A stretch of DNA of 64,000 nt from Pseudonocardia autotrophica (GCF_003945385.1 NZ_AP018920.1:1736001-1800000), one strand, 5' to 3'; counted from the stretch's first letter, positions 18,117 through 26,297 are shown. Notes: a model not told the origin generated them from the sequence alone. A program made the numbers and translations.

Positions 18117-19621
18117 GTACCGTCCCGGCGTCCGAGCGGGTGGTCGCCGCGATCGACCAGGGGACGACGTCGACCCGGTGCCTGCTCTTCACCCGTTCCG
18201 GCCGGATGGTCGCGGTCGCCCAGCGCGAGCACCGGCAGTACTTCCCGAGCCCCGGTCGTGCCGAACACGACGCGGCCGAGATCTGGCGTGCGGTGACCCG
18301 GGTGGTGCCCGCGGCGCTGCGGCAGGCCGGGCTCGGCCCGGAGAACGTCGCCGCGCTCGGCATCGCGAACCAGCGCGAGACGACGGTGATCTGGAACCGG
18401 CACACCGGCGTCCCGCTCGCCCGCGCGATCACCTGGCAGGACACCCGCACCGACGACATCGTCGCCGGCCTGGCCCGCGACGCCGCGCTGTACAGCCAGG
18501 TCTCCGGCCTCGGCCCGGCCACCTACTTCGCCGGCCCGCGGCTGCAGTGGCTGCTCGATCACGTGCCGGGTGCACGGGACGGGGCCGAGCGGGGCGACGT
18601 GCTGTTCGGGACGATCGAGAGCTGGCTGATCTGGCGGCTGACCGGTGGCCCGGACGGCGGGGTGCACGTCACCGACGTCACCAACGCCAGCCGCACCATG
18701 CTGATGGACCTGCGCACGTGCGAGTGGTCACCCCGGCTGTGCGCGGCGCTGCGGGTGCCGCCCGCGATGTTGCCGCGGATCGTGCCGAACGCGCAGGTCT
18801 ACGGCAGGTGCGTCGGGATCCTGCCCGGGGTGCCGGTGGCCGGGGCGCTGGGGGACCAGCAGGCCGCGCTGGTCGGGCAGACCTGCTTCGCGCCCGGCGA
18901 GGCGAAGTGCACCTACGGGACGGGCGCGTTCCTGTTGAAGAACACCGGATCCCGGATCGCCGGTTCGGACGCCGGGCTGATCCCGACCGTCGGCTACCTG
19001 TTCGGTGACGAGCCGGTGTACGCCCTGGAGGGCTCGATCGCGATGACCGGATCACTGGTGCAGTGGTTCCGCGACGCGCTCGGGATGATCGCCACCGCGG
19101 CCCGGATCGAGACCCTCGCACTGAGCGTCCCGGACAACGGCGGCTGCTACGTCGTCCCCGCGTTCTCCGGGCTGTACGCGCCGCACTGGTCGCCGGACGC
19201 GCGCGGTGTGATCGTCGGGCTGACCTCCTACATCCACCGCGGGCACCTGGCTCGGGCGGTGCTGGAGGCGACCGCATGGCAGACCCGCGAGGTGCTGGAC
19301 GCGATGAACGCCGACTCGGGACTGCGCGTCACCCGGCTCAAGGTGGACGGCGGGATGACCGCGAACCACCTGCTCATGCAGTGCGTCGCCGACGTGCTGG
19401 ACCTGACCGTCGAGCGGCCGCTCGGTTCGGAGGCGGTGTCGCTCGGTGCCGCCTACGCCGCCGGACTCGCCGTCGGCTACTGGCCGGATCAGGAGGTGCT
19501 GCGCCGCAACTGGCACCGCGCCGCCGCGTGGGAGCCGTCGATGGACCCGGGCCTGCGGGACCGGGAGCACGTCAACTGGCAGCGCGCGGTCGAACGCAGC
19601 ATGGGCTGGGCCCGTCGCTGA
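18113..19621 (+). CDS. glpK2: glycerol kinase, second copy
   Basis: FGGY-family glycerol kinase paralogue of 502 residues. Core motifs match the first copy: [34 protein letters not shown] and [14 protein letters not shown]. Away from these it differs widely, so it is an old paralogue rather than a recent duplicate. Its GTG overlaps the stop of the IclR gene, so regulator and kinase are made together and expression should follow the regulator's own promoter. It could provide basal kinase activity that makes the inducer. It ends 6 nt from the convergent MarR gene. Confidence 0.93.
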   Translation: MSTVPASERVVAAIDQGTTSTRCLLFTRSGRMVAVAQREHRQYFPSPGRAEHDAAEIWRAVTRVVPAALRQAGLGPENVAALGIANQRETTVIWNRHTGVPLARAITWQDTRTDDIVAGLARDAALYSQVSGLGPATYFAGPRLQWLLDHVPGARDGAERGDVLFGTIESWLIWRLTGGPDGGVHVTDVTNASRTMLMDLRTCEWSPRLCAALRVPPAMLPRIVPNAQVYGRCVGILPGVPVAGALGDQQAALVGQTCFAPGEAKCTYGTGAFLLKNTGSRIAGSDAGLIPTVGYLFGDEPVYALEGSIAMTGSLVQWFRDALGMIATAARIETLALSVPDNGGCYVVPAFSGLYAPHWSPDARGVIVGLTSYIHRGHLARAVLEATAWQTREVLDAMNADSGLRVTRLKVDGGMTANHLLMQCVADVLDLTVERPLGSEAVSLGAAYAAGLAVGYWPDQEVLRRNWHRAAAWEPSMDPGLRDREHVNWQRAVERSMGWARR

Positions 19622-19627
19622 CCGGGC

Positions 19628-20140
19628 TCAGTCCCCACCGGCGCGGTCGCGCGGGAGCCGGTCGCGCAGGGTCTGGACCTGGCGGTACCCACGGTCGGTC
19701 GCCCGCCCGAGGAACATCGACACGTACTCCACCTGCGCCGTGGGGATCCCGTCGAGCAGGAACCGGAGGTCGAGGTCGGTGAGCTCGGACCACAGCCGCT
19801 CCCGTGCCTCGGAGGCCACCCGGGCGTGGAGCCGCCGCCGGTCGTCCGGATCCGGATCGCGCACGATCAGATCCCGCTCCTCCAGCCGGGTGAGGATCTG
19901 GGTGACTCCGCTCGAGCCCAGCCCGGTCACGGCCGCGACCTCCGATCCGCTCAGCCCGTCCGGCCGGACGAGGAGCTCGGTCAGCACGACGAGCTCGTTG
20001 AACGACAGCAGGTGCCGCTGGGCGATGACCCGCATCCGGTAGAGCGCGACGAGGCCCCAGCGCGGCATCGTCGCGGCGAGCTCCTCGGAGAGGGTGCGGC
20101 GGCGCGCGCCGGGGTCGTCGGGGGTGTCTGTCGGCAACAA
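19628..20140 (-). CDS. MarR family transcriptional regulator
   Basis: Winged-helix regulator of 170 residues. The core runs from YRMRVIAQRHLLSFNEL through LSGSEVAAVTGLGSSGVTQILTRLEERDLIVRDPDPDDRRRL, including the DxRRR wing typical of MarR. The start is uncertain. TTG 20140 has AGGTGAG just upstream and gives a normal MarR length. An in-frame ATG at 20434 would add 98 Pro/Ser-rich residues with clearly more A/T at third codon positions than the rest of the gene; that segment is instead the DNA of three palindromes that look like operators. I prefer the short form. The ligand is unknown. Confidence 0.75.
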   Translation of the reverse strand: MLPTDTPDDPGARRRTLSEELAATMPRWGLVALYRMRVIAQRHLLSFNELVVLTELLVRPDGLSGSEVAAVTGLGSSGVTQILTRLEERDLIVRDPDPDDRRRLHARVASEARERLWSELTDLDLRFLLDGIPTAQVEYVSMFLGRATDRGYRQVQTLRDRLPRDRAGGD

Positions 20141-20141
20141 T

Positions 20142-20158
20142 CGCTCACCTGGTGAGCG
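20142..20158. promoter_or_regulatory. MarR-type operator candidate, copy 1
   Basis: CGCTCACCTGGTGAGCG, an 8-bp dyad around one base. It overlaps the proposed ribosome-binding site of the MarR gene, so binding could block its expression. Confidence 0.6.
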
Positions 20159-20222
20159 GTCTTCGCGGACCGGTACGCCGCCGTAGTCGATGTCGTCCGG
20201 CCCGACAGGGGGAGTCGAGCGG

Positions 20223-20245
20223 AATCGCTCACCAGGTGAGCGATT
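20223..20245. promoter_or_regulatory. MarR-type operator candidate, copy 2
   Basis: A perfect 23-bp palindrome with 11-bp arms beginning AATCGCTCACC. The flank GATTGTTG is shared, in inverted orientation, with copy 1. Confidence 0.65.
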
Positions 20246-20361
20246 GTTGTCGGACCCCACCCTGTCGCCCCCGCGTCCCGGGCTGCCGGTGGGCTCCCGG
20301 GGCGTCGAGTCACAGCCAGAGGCAGGGGGTGAGGCAGGAGCCGAGGTAGGGGCAACCGGGC

Positions 20362-20388
20362 GGAACCGCTCACCAGATGAGCGGTTCC
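20362..20388. promoter_or_regulatory. MarR-type operator candidate, copy 3
   Basis: A 27-bp palindrome with 13-bp arms beginning GGAACCGCTCACC and a single mismatch. It shares the core CGCTCACC with copies 1 and 2. Confidence 0.6.
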
Positions 20389-20484
20389 CGTCCGGAGACG
20401 GTTCGGCCGGCGGAGCGGCTGGATGACGTGGCATGTCGGTGGAGTAGCACGGTGCCGTCGTGGAGCGTGGCCGTTCGGGGGAGG

Positions 20485-20660
20485 CCGGCCACGGTTGCGA
20501 TCGGCACCGTGGGGGATCGGCACCGTGGGGGATCGGCACCGTGGGGGATCGGCACCGTGGGGGATCGGCACAGTGGGGGATCGGCACCGTGCGGGACCGG
20601 CCACGGTTGCGATGGGCACTGTGCGCGATGGGCACTGTGCGCGATCGGCACCGTGCGCGA
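20485..20660. repeat. 16-bp minisatellite, eleven units
   Basis: Eleven contiguous 16-bp units. Four are TCGGCACCGTGGGGGA, others are one- to four-base variants, and CCGGCCACGGTTGCGA occurs twice (first and eighth). It lies in the 558-bp region between the MarR gene and the divergent SCO6745-like gene, ending 26 nt before the latter's -10. Unit length is not a multiple of three and no spacers occur. Confidence 0.9.
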
Positions 20661-20685
20661 TCGGGCGGCGGGCGGGTGCCCGGGC

Positions 20686-20691
20686 TACCGT
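20686..20691 (+). promoter_or_regulatory. -10 element of the SCO6745-like gene
   Basis: TACCGT ends 7 nt before ATG 20699. Confidence 0.6.
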
Positions 20692-20698
20692 CACGATC

Positions 20699-21601
20699 AT
20701 GAGCAACTCGGATGCCGCCGTCGCTGCCGGCCGTCTCGCCCGCGGGCTCGAGCCGCTGCACGCCCAGATCTACTTCGCGCCGGAGGCCGAGCCCCGGTTC
20801 GTCCGGGCCGGTCTCGACGAGGGCCGGATGAGCTACTTCGCCCCGCGGGCCGCGCCGATGGGCGCGGTCGGTCCGTCCACGGTGACCGCGACGTTCTTCA
20901 ACTTCTCGCCCCGGCTGGTCGCCGAGTCGATCCCGCGGGCCTGGGACCTGGTGTCGCCGTCGGACCTGGTCGCCGCCCGGTTCGAGGTCGCCGACGTGTC
21001 GCTGCGCAGGTTGCTGGGTGACGACGCCGTCGGCTCGCCGGAGGTCGCCGAGGCCGCGGGGAGCGCCCGCGCCGCGGCGGAGGCGGTGACGCCCGAGGGT
21101 CGCCCGCTCGCGGCCGGGCACCTGGATCTCGCATGGCCGTCGGCGCCGCACGTGGTGCTCTGGCACGCGTTGTCGATCCTGCGCGAGCACCGCGGCGACG
21201 GGCACATCGCGCTGCTGACCGCCGCCGGGCTGAGCGGGCTGGAGGCGCTGATCACCGCGACCGCGACCGGCACCGGTTTCACCGTGCCCTTCGCGTGCGC
21301 GAGCCGCGGCTGGTCGAGCACCGAGTGGAACGACGGCGTCGCCCGGCTCGCCGAGCGTGGCCTGCTGGAGCACGCGGCGCCGTCCGACGAGGCGGTGGAC
21401 CCGGTCCTCACCGAGGCCGGCGCGGCGCTGCGCAAGCAGCTGGAGAACGACACCCACCGGATCGGGGCCGCACCGTGGGCGGTGCTCGGGGCCGAGCGCG
21501 CGGCGCGGCTCGGTGAGCTCGGCGGCGAGTTGGCGCGGACCGCGCTCGCGAACGGCGCGTTCCCGGCGCAGGGGGTGTTCGCCGCGTCCTCGAAGCGCTG
21601 A
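20699..21601 (+). CDS. SCO6745 family protein (MarR-like fold)
   Basis: Protein of 300 residues belonging to the actinobacterial SCO6745 family: LEPLHAQIYFAPEAEPRF near residue 17, YFAPRAAPMG near 45, and TATFFNFSPRLV near 62. The family is described as having a winged-helix-like fold but no proven role. The later segment HVVLWHALSILREHRGDGHIALL is also conserved. The gene is divergent from the MarR regulator, and the minisatellite and palindromes lie between them. Function cannot be assigned. Confidence 0.83.
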   Translation: MSNSDAAVAAGRLARGLEPLHAQIYFAPEAEPRFVRAGLDEGRMSYFAPRAAPMGAVGPSTVTATFFNFSPRLVAESIPRAWDLVSPSDLVAARFEVADVSLRRLLGDDAVGSPEVAEAAGSARAAAEAVTPEGRPLAAGHLDLAWPSAPHVVLWHALSILREHRGDGHIALLTAAGLSGLEALITATATGTGFTVPFACASRGWSSTEWNDGVARLAERGLLEHAAPSDEAVDPVLTEAGAALRKQLENDTHRIGAAPWAVLGAERAARLGELGGELARTALANGAFPAQGVFAASSKR

Positions 21602-21606
21602 CCGGT

Positions 21607-21636
21607 CGGAACGGGCGGGAACCGCCGCCCGTTCCG
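21607..21636 (+). terminator. terminator after the SCO6745-like gene
   Basis: Perfect 12-bp stem starting CGGAACGGGCGG with a 6-nt loop, six bases after the stop codon. No T-tract, as is common in this GC range. Confidence 0.75.
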
Positions 21637-21663
21637 AAGCGGAATGTCGGTATCCCCCGCTAT

Positions 21664-21695
21664 GGTGCACTGCGCAACACGGTGCACGGCGCAAC
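21664..21695. repeat. direct repeat before the TerC gene
   Basis: GGTGCACTGCGCAAC and GGTGCACGGCGCAAC, 17 bp apart, in the 138-bp leader of the TerC gene. They could be a regulator site. No yybP-ykoY-type manganese riboswitch is recognisable. Confidence 0.4.
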
Positions 21696-21739
21696 TGGTC
21701 CGTCCGGGCCGGCCGCGGTGGCCGCGGGAGGGGGATCCG

Positions 21740-22744
21740 GTGCTGGAGATCAGCGCGCTCGAGTGGGCGATCACGATCGGCGTGATCGTCGCGCTGCTCG
21801 CGTTCGACCTGCTTCTCGCCTGGTGGAAGCCACATCGGGTCGGGTTCGCGGAGGCGACCGGCTGGTCGGTCTTCTACATCGCGATCGCGATCGCCTTCGG
21901 TGTCGTCTTCGCGATGGTGCACGGCTGGGACTTCGGCACCCAGTACTTCACCGGCTACATCGTCGAGAAGAGCCTCTCGGTCGACAACCTGTTCGTCTTC
22001 GTGATCATCATGACGACGTTCGCGGTGCCCGAGGAGCACCAGCACAAGGTCCTGACCTTCGGCATCGTGCTCGCCCTGATCATGCGCGCGATCTTCATCG
22101 CGGTCGGAGCGACGCTGCTGAACCTGTTCTCGTTCATGTTCCTGCTGTTCGGCCTGCTGCTGCTCTGGACCGCCGTACAGCTCTACCGGCACAAGGACGA
22201 GGAACCCGACGTCGAGGACAATCTCGTCGTGCGGGGGGCGCGCAAGCTGCTCCCGGTCACCGAGGACTACGACGGCGGGAAGATCTTCACCCGGGAGAAC
22301 GGCCGCCGGGTCGCCACCCCGATGTTCATCGTGCTGGTCGCGATCGGCGGGATCGACCTGCTGTTCGCCCTCGACTCGATCCCCGCGGTGTTCGGCGTGA
22401 CGCAGGAGGCCTACATCGTCTTCGTCGCGAACGCGTTCGCCCTGCTCGGCCTGCGGGCGCTGTTCTTCCTGGTGAAGGGCCTGCTCGACCGGCTGGTCTA
22501 CCTGTCCACCGGGCTGGCGATCATCCTCGGCTTCATCGGGATCAAGCTCGTGCTGCACTGGGCACACGTGGACATCTCACCGGCCGTCCCGGAGATCCCG
22601 ACGATGCTCAGCCTGGTCGTGATCCTCGGCATCCTGGCGATCGTCACCGTCGCGAGCCTGATCAAGACGAAGAACGATCCCGCACAGAAGGCCAAGCCGG
22701 GATCGCTGCGGGCGCGCAAGGAGCGCACCGACCAGCAGAACTGA
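21740..22744 (+). CDS. TerC family membrane protein (Alx/TerC type)
   Basis: Integral membrane protein of 334 residues with about nine helices. The TerC signature motifs are visible: EKSLSVDNLFVFV near residue 75 and GGIDLLFALDSIPAVFGVT near residue 205, with conserved Asp residues inside membrane segments. Family members export manganese or load metals onto exported proteins; tellurite resistance is the historical label. GTG 21740 has GGGAGGGGG upstream. An in-frame ATG at 21644 would add 32 Arg/Cys residues and is unlikely. Confidence 0.9.
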   Translation: MLEISALEWAITIGVIVALLAFDLLLAWWKPHRVGFAEATGWSVFYIAIAIAFGVVFAMVHGWDFGTQYFTGYIVEKSLSVDNLFVFVIIMTTFAVPEEHQHKVLTFGIVLALIMRAIFIAVGATLLNLFSFMFLLFGLLLLWTAVQLYRHKDEEPDVEDNLVVRGARKLLPVTEDYDGGKIFTRENGRRVATPMFIVLVAIGGIDLLFALDSIPAVFGVTQEAYIVFVANAFALLGLRALFFLVKGLLDRLVYLSTGLAIILGFIGIKLVLHWAHVDISPAVPEIPTMLSLVVILGILAIVTVASLIKTKNDPAQKAKPGSLRARKERTDQQN

Positions 22745-22757
22745 GCGACAGCCCGGT

Positions 22758-22796
22758 CCGCCTCGCACCGGTCCCGTCCGGTCCGGTGCGAGGCGG
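22758..22796. terminator. bidirectional terminator between TerC and the monooxygenase gene
   Basis: Perfect 14-bp stem (CCGCCTCGCACCGG and its complement) around an 11-nt loop, centred in the 60-bp gap between two convergent genes. Confidence 0.8.
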
Positions 22797-22804
22797 GCTG
22801 CGGA

Positions 22805-23122
22805 TCAGGGCAGGCCGGGGCCGCCGAGCGGGGTGACCTCGATGTAGTCGGGCGGCGCGGCGAGCAGTTCCAGCACGGCGCCGAGCCCGGCCTCGCCGAT
22901 GTCACGGTTGAGCGCGGCGTCCGAGGCCTCGGCGTCCGACCACACCTCGGTCACCCAGACGGTGTCCGGCTCGTCGGGTGCGGCGTTCACGACGTAGGTC
23001 AGGCAGCCGGGCTGGGCCGCCATCCCGTCGGCCACCCGGAGCAGCGCCGCCGCCAGCTCCGGTCCCTGTCCCTCGACGGCCACCATCCGGACGTACCGGC
23101 CGACCCGCTCGCTCGTCTCCAC
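22805..23122 (-). CDS. antibiotic biosynthesis monooxygenase (ABM) domain protein
   Basis: Small protein of 105 residues with the ABM dimeric ferredoxin-like fold: YVRMVAVEGQGPELAAALLRVAD at the start, PGCLTYVVNAAPDEPDTVWVTEVWSD in the middle. Such proteins are heme-free quinol monooxygenases or heme-degrading enzymes; without the diagnostic N/W/H heme set I would not call it a heme oxygenase. GTG 23122 has TACGGT 7 nt upstream. Confidence 0.85.
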   Translation of the reverse strand: METSERVGRYVRMVAVEGQGPELAAALLRVADGMAAQPGCLTYVVNAAPDEPDTVWVTEVWSDAEASDAALNRDIGEAGLGAVLELLAAPPDYIEVTPLGGPGLP

Positions 23123-23129
23123 GGCCGCG

Positions 23130-23135
23130 ACCGTA
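23130..23135 (-). promoter_or_regulatory. -10 element of the ABM-domain gene
   Basis: TACGGT on the minus strand ends 7 nt before GTG 23122. Confidence 0.55.
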
Positions 23136-23183
23136 GACGGCGCCCGGCGCCGCGGTCCGGCCGCCCCGGCCGGTGCCGCCGCC

Positions 23184-23269
23184 GTGCCCGGTCCCGCCCG
23201 GCCGGTGCCGTCGCGGTGCCCGGTGTTGCCGCGGTGCTCGGCGCTGTTGCGGTGCCCGGTCCCGCCCGG
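23184..23269. repeat. GTGCCCGG-rich repeat region
   Basis: An 18-bp direct repeat, GTGCCCGGTCCCGCCCGG, at 23184-23201 and 23252-23269, separated by degenerate GGTGCC/GGTGTT units, in the gap between divergent genes. Confidence 0.5.
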
Positions 23270-23319
23270 AGCCCTTCAGGACCGGAGCTGTCCGCATCGA
23301 CCGGCACACTGGTGCGGTG

Positions 23320-24309
23320 ATGGAGACCTCGGCACGACTGCTGCGTCTGCTCGGCCTGCTGCAGGTGCCCCGCGACTGGACCGGGCCGGCGCTGGCCGAG
23401 CGGCTCGAGGTGGACGTGCGCACGGTCCGCCGCGACGTCGACAAGCTCCGCACGCTGGGTTACCCGGTGCACTCCACGCCCGGCACGACGGGCGGTTACC
23501 GGCTCGGCGCGGGCGCCGCGCTGCCGCCGCTGCTGCTGGAGGACGACGAGGCCGTCGCCGTCGCGGTCGGGCTGCGCACCGCGGCGGGCGGTACCGTCGC
23601 CGGCATCGAGGAGACCTCGGTGCGCGCACTCGCCAAGCTGGAGCAGGTGCTGCCGAACCGGCTGCGCCGCCGGGTCGCCGCGCTCGGCACCGCCACCCAG
23701 ACTCTCGCCGGGCGGGGCCCCACGGTCGACGCAGACGATCTCTCCGCGCTGGCCGCGGCCTGCCGGGACCACGAGCTGCTGCGCTTCGACTATGTCGCCG
23801 CCGACGGCACCGGGACCCGCCGGGTCGCCGAGCCCGAGGGTCTGGTGCACACCGGGCGTCGCTGGTACCTCGTCGCCTGGGACACCGGGCGCGACGACCG
23901 GCGGACGTTCCGGGTGGACCGGATGCGCCTGAAGCTGCCCGCCGGGCCGCGGTTCGCCCCGCACGACCCGCCGGAGGGCGGGATCGCGGCGTTCGCCCAG
24001 CGCGGGATCTCCAGCGGGGCCTACCCGTACCGCGCGCGGGTGCTGCTGGAGGCACCCGCCGAACAGGTGGGGGAGTGGGTCACCCCGGCGTCGGGCACCG
24101 TCACCGATCTCGGCGACGGCCGCTGCGAGCTCGCCGTCGGCGCGTGGACGCTGGACTCGCTGGGCATGTGGCTCGGCGCGTTCGGGGTGGACTTCCACGT
24201 GCTGGAACCGCCGGAGCTGGTCGAGCACCTGGACGTGCTGGCCGCCCGGTTCACCCGCGCCGCCGCGGTGTCCCGCGCCGCCGGGGTCACTCCAGCGGCA
24301 CGACGATGA
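23320..24309 (+). CDS. WYL-domain transcriptional regulator (YafY/DeoR-type HTH)
   Basis: Regulator of 329 residues: N-terminal winged helix (LLRLLGLLQVPRDWTGPALAERLEVDVRTVRRDVDKLRTLG, about 5-45), a central linker, a WYL domain with GRRWYLVAWDTGRDDRRTFRVDRM near residue 185, and a C-terminal WCX domain. Such proteins sense nucleic-acid or small ligands and control DNA damage or metabolic genes. Start is ATG 23320, with GTG 23317 as an alternative. The last 23 nt overlap the convergent sugar dehydrogenase gene, so the 3' ends of both genes share DNA. Confidence 0.9.
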   Translation: METSARLLRLLGLLQVPRDWTGPALAERLEVDVRTVRRDVDKLRTLGYPVHSTPGTTGGYRLGAGAALPPLLLEDDEAVAVAVGLRTAAGGTVAGIEETSVRALAKLEQVLPNRLRRRVAALGTATQTLAGRGPTVDADDLSALAAACRDHELLRFDYVAADGTGTRRVAEPEGLVHTGRRWYLVAWDTGRDDRRTFRVDRMRLKLPAGPRFAPHDPPEGGIAAFAQRGISSGAYPYRARVLLEAPAEQVGEWVTPASGTVTDLGDGRCELAVGAWTLDSLGMWLGAFGVDFHVLEPPELVEHLDVLAARFTRAAAVSRAAGVTPAARR

Positions 24310-25465
24310 TCCGGTCGTCCTCGGCGGTGGGGTTCCCACGGCCGTCCCGGTTGCTGGTGGTGACCCAGAGCGCCGAGCCGTCCGGGGTGGCGGTGACGCC
24401 ACGGAGCCGCCCGAAGTCGTCGTTCAGCAGCTGCTCGGGTTCGCCGACCGTCCCGGTCGCGTCGCCGGCCCCGATCGGGACCCGCCAGAGCCGCTCGCCG
24501 CGCAGCGCACCCATCCACAGCGAGCCGCCGGCCATGGTCAGTCCGCTCGGCGACGCCTGATCGACCGGCCAGACGAGCAGCGGCTCGGTGTAGGCGTCGT
24601 CCACCGGCGGTTCCTGGGTGCCCTCGACCTCGGGCCAGCCGTAGTTGCGGCCGGGCTCGATCAGGTTGATCTCGTCGGCGGTCCGGGCGCCGAACTCGCT
24701 CGCGAACACCTCGCCGTCCGGGCCGAAGGCGATGCCCTGAGAGTTCCGGATGCCCAGCGCGTACACCTCGGTCCCGAACGGGTTGCCGGGCGCAGGGGCG
24801 CCGTCCGCGGTCAGCCGGAGGATCTTGCCGGCCGGATCGTCCGGGTCCTGCGAGCGCGAGCGGTCGCCCGCGTCACCGGTGCCGACGAACAGGTCACCGT
24901 CCGGGCCGAAGGCGATCGCACCGCCGTTGTGGGTGAACCCGCTCGGGATCCCGTCGAGCACCGTCTCCTGGTCGGCACCGTCGATGGTGCCGTCGGCGGC
25001 CATGGTGAGCGCGACGATCCGGTTGCCGTCGGCGGCGGTGTAGTAGACGAGTACCCGGTCGTCGGTCGCGAAGCCCGGGGACACCGCGATGCCGAGCAGG
25101 CCGCCCTCGCCCTGCGGGGTCACCTGGTCGACGACGCCGAGCGGGGTGAGCTCCCCGTCGGGCGCGAGCCGCAGGATCCGGGCCGTGTCCCGCTCGGTGA
25201 CCAGCGCGTCGCCGTCGGGCAGGAACGCCACCGCCCACGGCGCGGCGAGCCCGGTGGCGAGCACCTCGGGCTCCCCGGCGACGGCCTGCGGCAGCAGACC
25301 GTCCGCGGGGGCGACGGAGGCGGAACTCAGCTCGGGCCCGTCCGGGGTGTCGGTCCCCGCTTGCGGTTCCGCGCCGCCGCCCGCGCATCCGGCGAGCAGC
25401 GCGAGCGCGGCGACGAGCGGGACGCCGGCGCCGGTCAGGCGCGCGCGGCCGGATATAACGGGCAT
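24287..25465 (-). CDS. PQQ-dependent sugar (glucose/sorbosone) dehydrogenase lipoprotein
   Basis: Exported beta-propeller protein of 392 residues. A signal peptide ends in a lipobox, LLAGC with C27, so it should be anchored outside the membrane. The body has the glucose/sorbosone dehydrogenase repeats: PWAVAFLPDGDALVTERDTARIL, GGLLGIAVSPGF, HNGGAIAFGPDGDLFVGTGDAG and GRNYGWPEVEG. Whether it binds PQQ or acts on sugars is not established. ATG 25465 with TACGGT 7 nt upstream is preferred; a start at 25534 would read through the 7-bp tandem repeat. Confidence 0.9.
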   Translation of the reverse strand: MPVISGRARLTGAGVPLVAALALLAGCAGGGAEPQAGTDTPDGPELSSASVAPADGLLPQAVAGEPEVLATGLAAPWAVAFLPDGDALVTERDTARILRLAPDGELTPLGVVDQVTPQGEGGLLGIAVSPGFATDDRVLVYYTAADGNRIVALTMAADGTIDGADQETVLDGIPSGFTHNGGAIAFGPDGDLFVGTGDAGDRSRSQDPDDPAGKILRLTADGAPAPGNPFGTEVYALGIRNSQGIAFGPDGEVFASEFGARTADEINLIEPGRNYGWPEVEGTQEPPVDDAYTEPLLVWPVDQASPSGLTMAGGSLWMGALRGERLWRVPIGAGDATGTVGEPEQLLNDDFGRLRGVTATPDGSALWVTTSNRDGRGNPTAEDDRIIVVPLE

Positions 25466-25472
25466 ACCGGGC

Positions 25473-25478
25473 ACCGTA
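25473..25478 (-). promoter_or_regulatory. -10 element of the sugar dehydrogenase gene
   Basis: TACGGT on the minus strand ends 7 nt before ATG 25465. It lies directly beside the 7-bp repeat tract, which would fall in the spacer and -35 area. Confidence 0.55.
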
Positions 25479-25480
25479 CC

Positions 25481-25550
25481 GGCACCCGGCACGCGGCACC
25501 CGGCACCCGGCACCCGGCACCCGGCACCCGGCACCCGGCACGCGGCACCC
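25481..25550. repeat. 7-bp tandem repeat (GGCACCC)
   Basis: Ten contiguous 7-bp units, eight GGCACCC and two GGCACGC, with degenerate copies to about 25630. It lies immediately upstream of the sugar dehydrogenase -10, where length change would alter promoter spacing. Confidence 0.9.
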
Positions 25551-25651
25551 GGCTCACGCGACTGGCACCCGGCTCACCCGCCCGGCATCCGGGACCCGCG
25601 CCGGGCACCTGTGCCCGATACCGGCACCCTGCAGCGCGGCCGGTGCGCCGG

Positions 25652-26293
25652 TCAGCGAGGCCCGGGAGCGAGCAGTGGCAGGGCGACCTCGTCGACGATG
25701 CCGGTGACCACCTCGTCGGGTACCGGGGCACCGTGCACCAGGAAGTGGAACCGGAGCATGGTCGGCGCCACGTCGAGCATCCGGTCGGTGATCCCGGACA
25801 TGTCGAGCTCGCCCCGCTCGTGGGCCCGCCGCACGACCTCCGCGACCAGTCGCCGCCCGCTGCGCCGGGACAGGGTCTGCAACGCCTCGACCTGCTCCGG
25901 CCCGGTGAGCAGCTCGCCGAGGAGCCCGCGCAGGGCCGGCCCGGCGGGTCCGTCCAGCGCGGCCGCGACCGATCTCAGCATCGCCAGCAGGTCGCCGCGC
26001 AGCGAGCCGGTGTCCGGCGGCCGCTCCGGCTCGGGCATCACCGAACGGGCGGCGTCGAGCACCAGATGTGCCCGGTCCGGCCAGCGCCGGTACACCGACG
26101 CCTTGCCCGCCCCGGCCCGGGCGGCGACCCGCTCGATGCTCAGGGCCGCGTAACCGGTCTCGGCCAGCTCGTCCAGGGTGGCCCGCAGGATCTCGGCGTC
26201 GAGCCGTTCACCCCGGCGCCGGGGCCGGTTGCGGTGACCGGTGCCGGGCGGTCCGCCGGCCCCCGGGTCTGCGCTGTCGTCGGTGCTGCTCAC
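25652..26293 (-). CDS. TetR family transcriptional regulator
   Basis: Regulator of 213 residues. The TetR helix-turn-helix spans about residues 35-75 (ILRATLDELAETGYAALSIERVAARAGAGKASVYRRW), after a 30-residue disordered head. The C-terminal ligand domain is of a common TetR/AcrR type and gives no ligand. GTG 26293 lies 4 nt after the stop of the PEP-utilising enzyme, so the regulator is the last gene of the MFS / phosphotransferase-like operon, and probably represses it through the 22-bp inverted pair at 30431-30494. Confidence 0.88.
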   Translation of the reverse strand: MSSTDDSADPGAGGPPGTGHRNRPRRRGERLDAEILRATLDELAETGYAALSIERVAARAGAGKASVYRRWPDRAHLVLDAARSVMPEPERPPDTGSLRGDLLAMLRSVAAALDGPAGPALRGLLGELLTGPEQVEALQTLSRRSGRRLVAEVVRRAHERGELDMSGITDRMLDVAPTMLRFHFLVHGAPVPDEVVTGIVDEVALPLLAPGPR

Positions 26294-26297
26294 CCGC

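Noticed and set aside
20141..20434. N-terminal extension of the MarR protein to ATG 20434
   Set aside because: The extra 98 residues are Pro/Ser-rich with unusual third positions and coincide with three palindromes; TTG 20140 has a ribosome-binding site and gives a normal MarR length. Kept as an alternative.
20485..20660. CRISPR array
   Set aside because: The 16-bp units are contiguous without spacers, and no cas gene is present.
21602..21739. yybP-ykoY manganese riboswitch before the TerC gene
   Set aside because: The leader is short and no conserved riboswitch core could be recognised; only a terminator of the previous gene and a direct repeat are visible.
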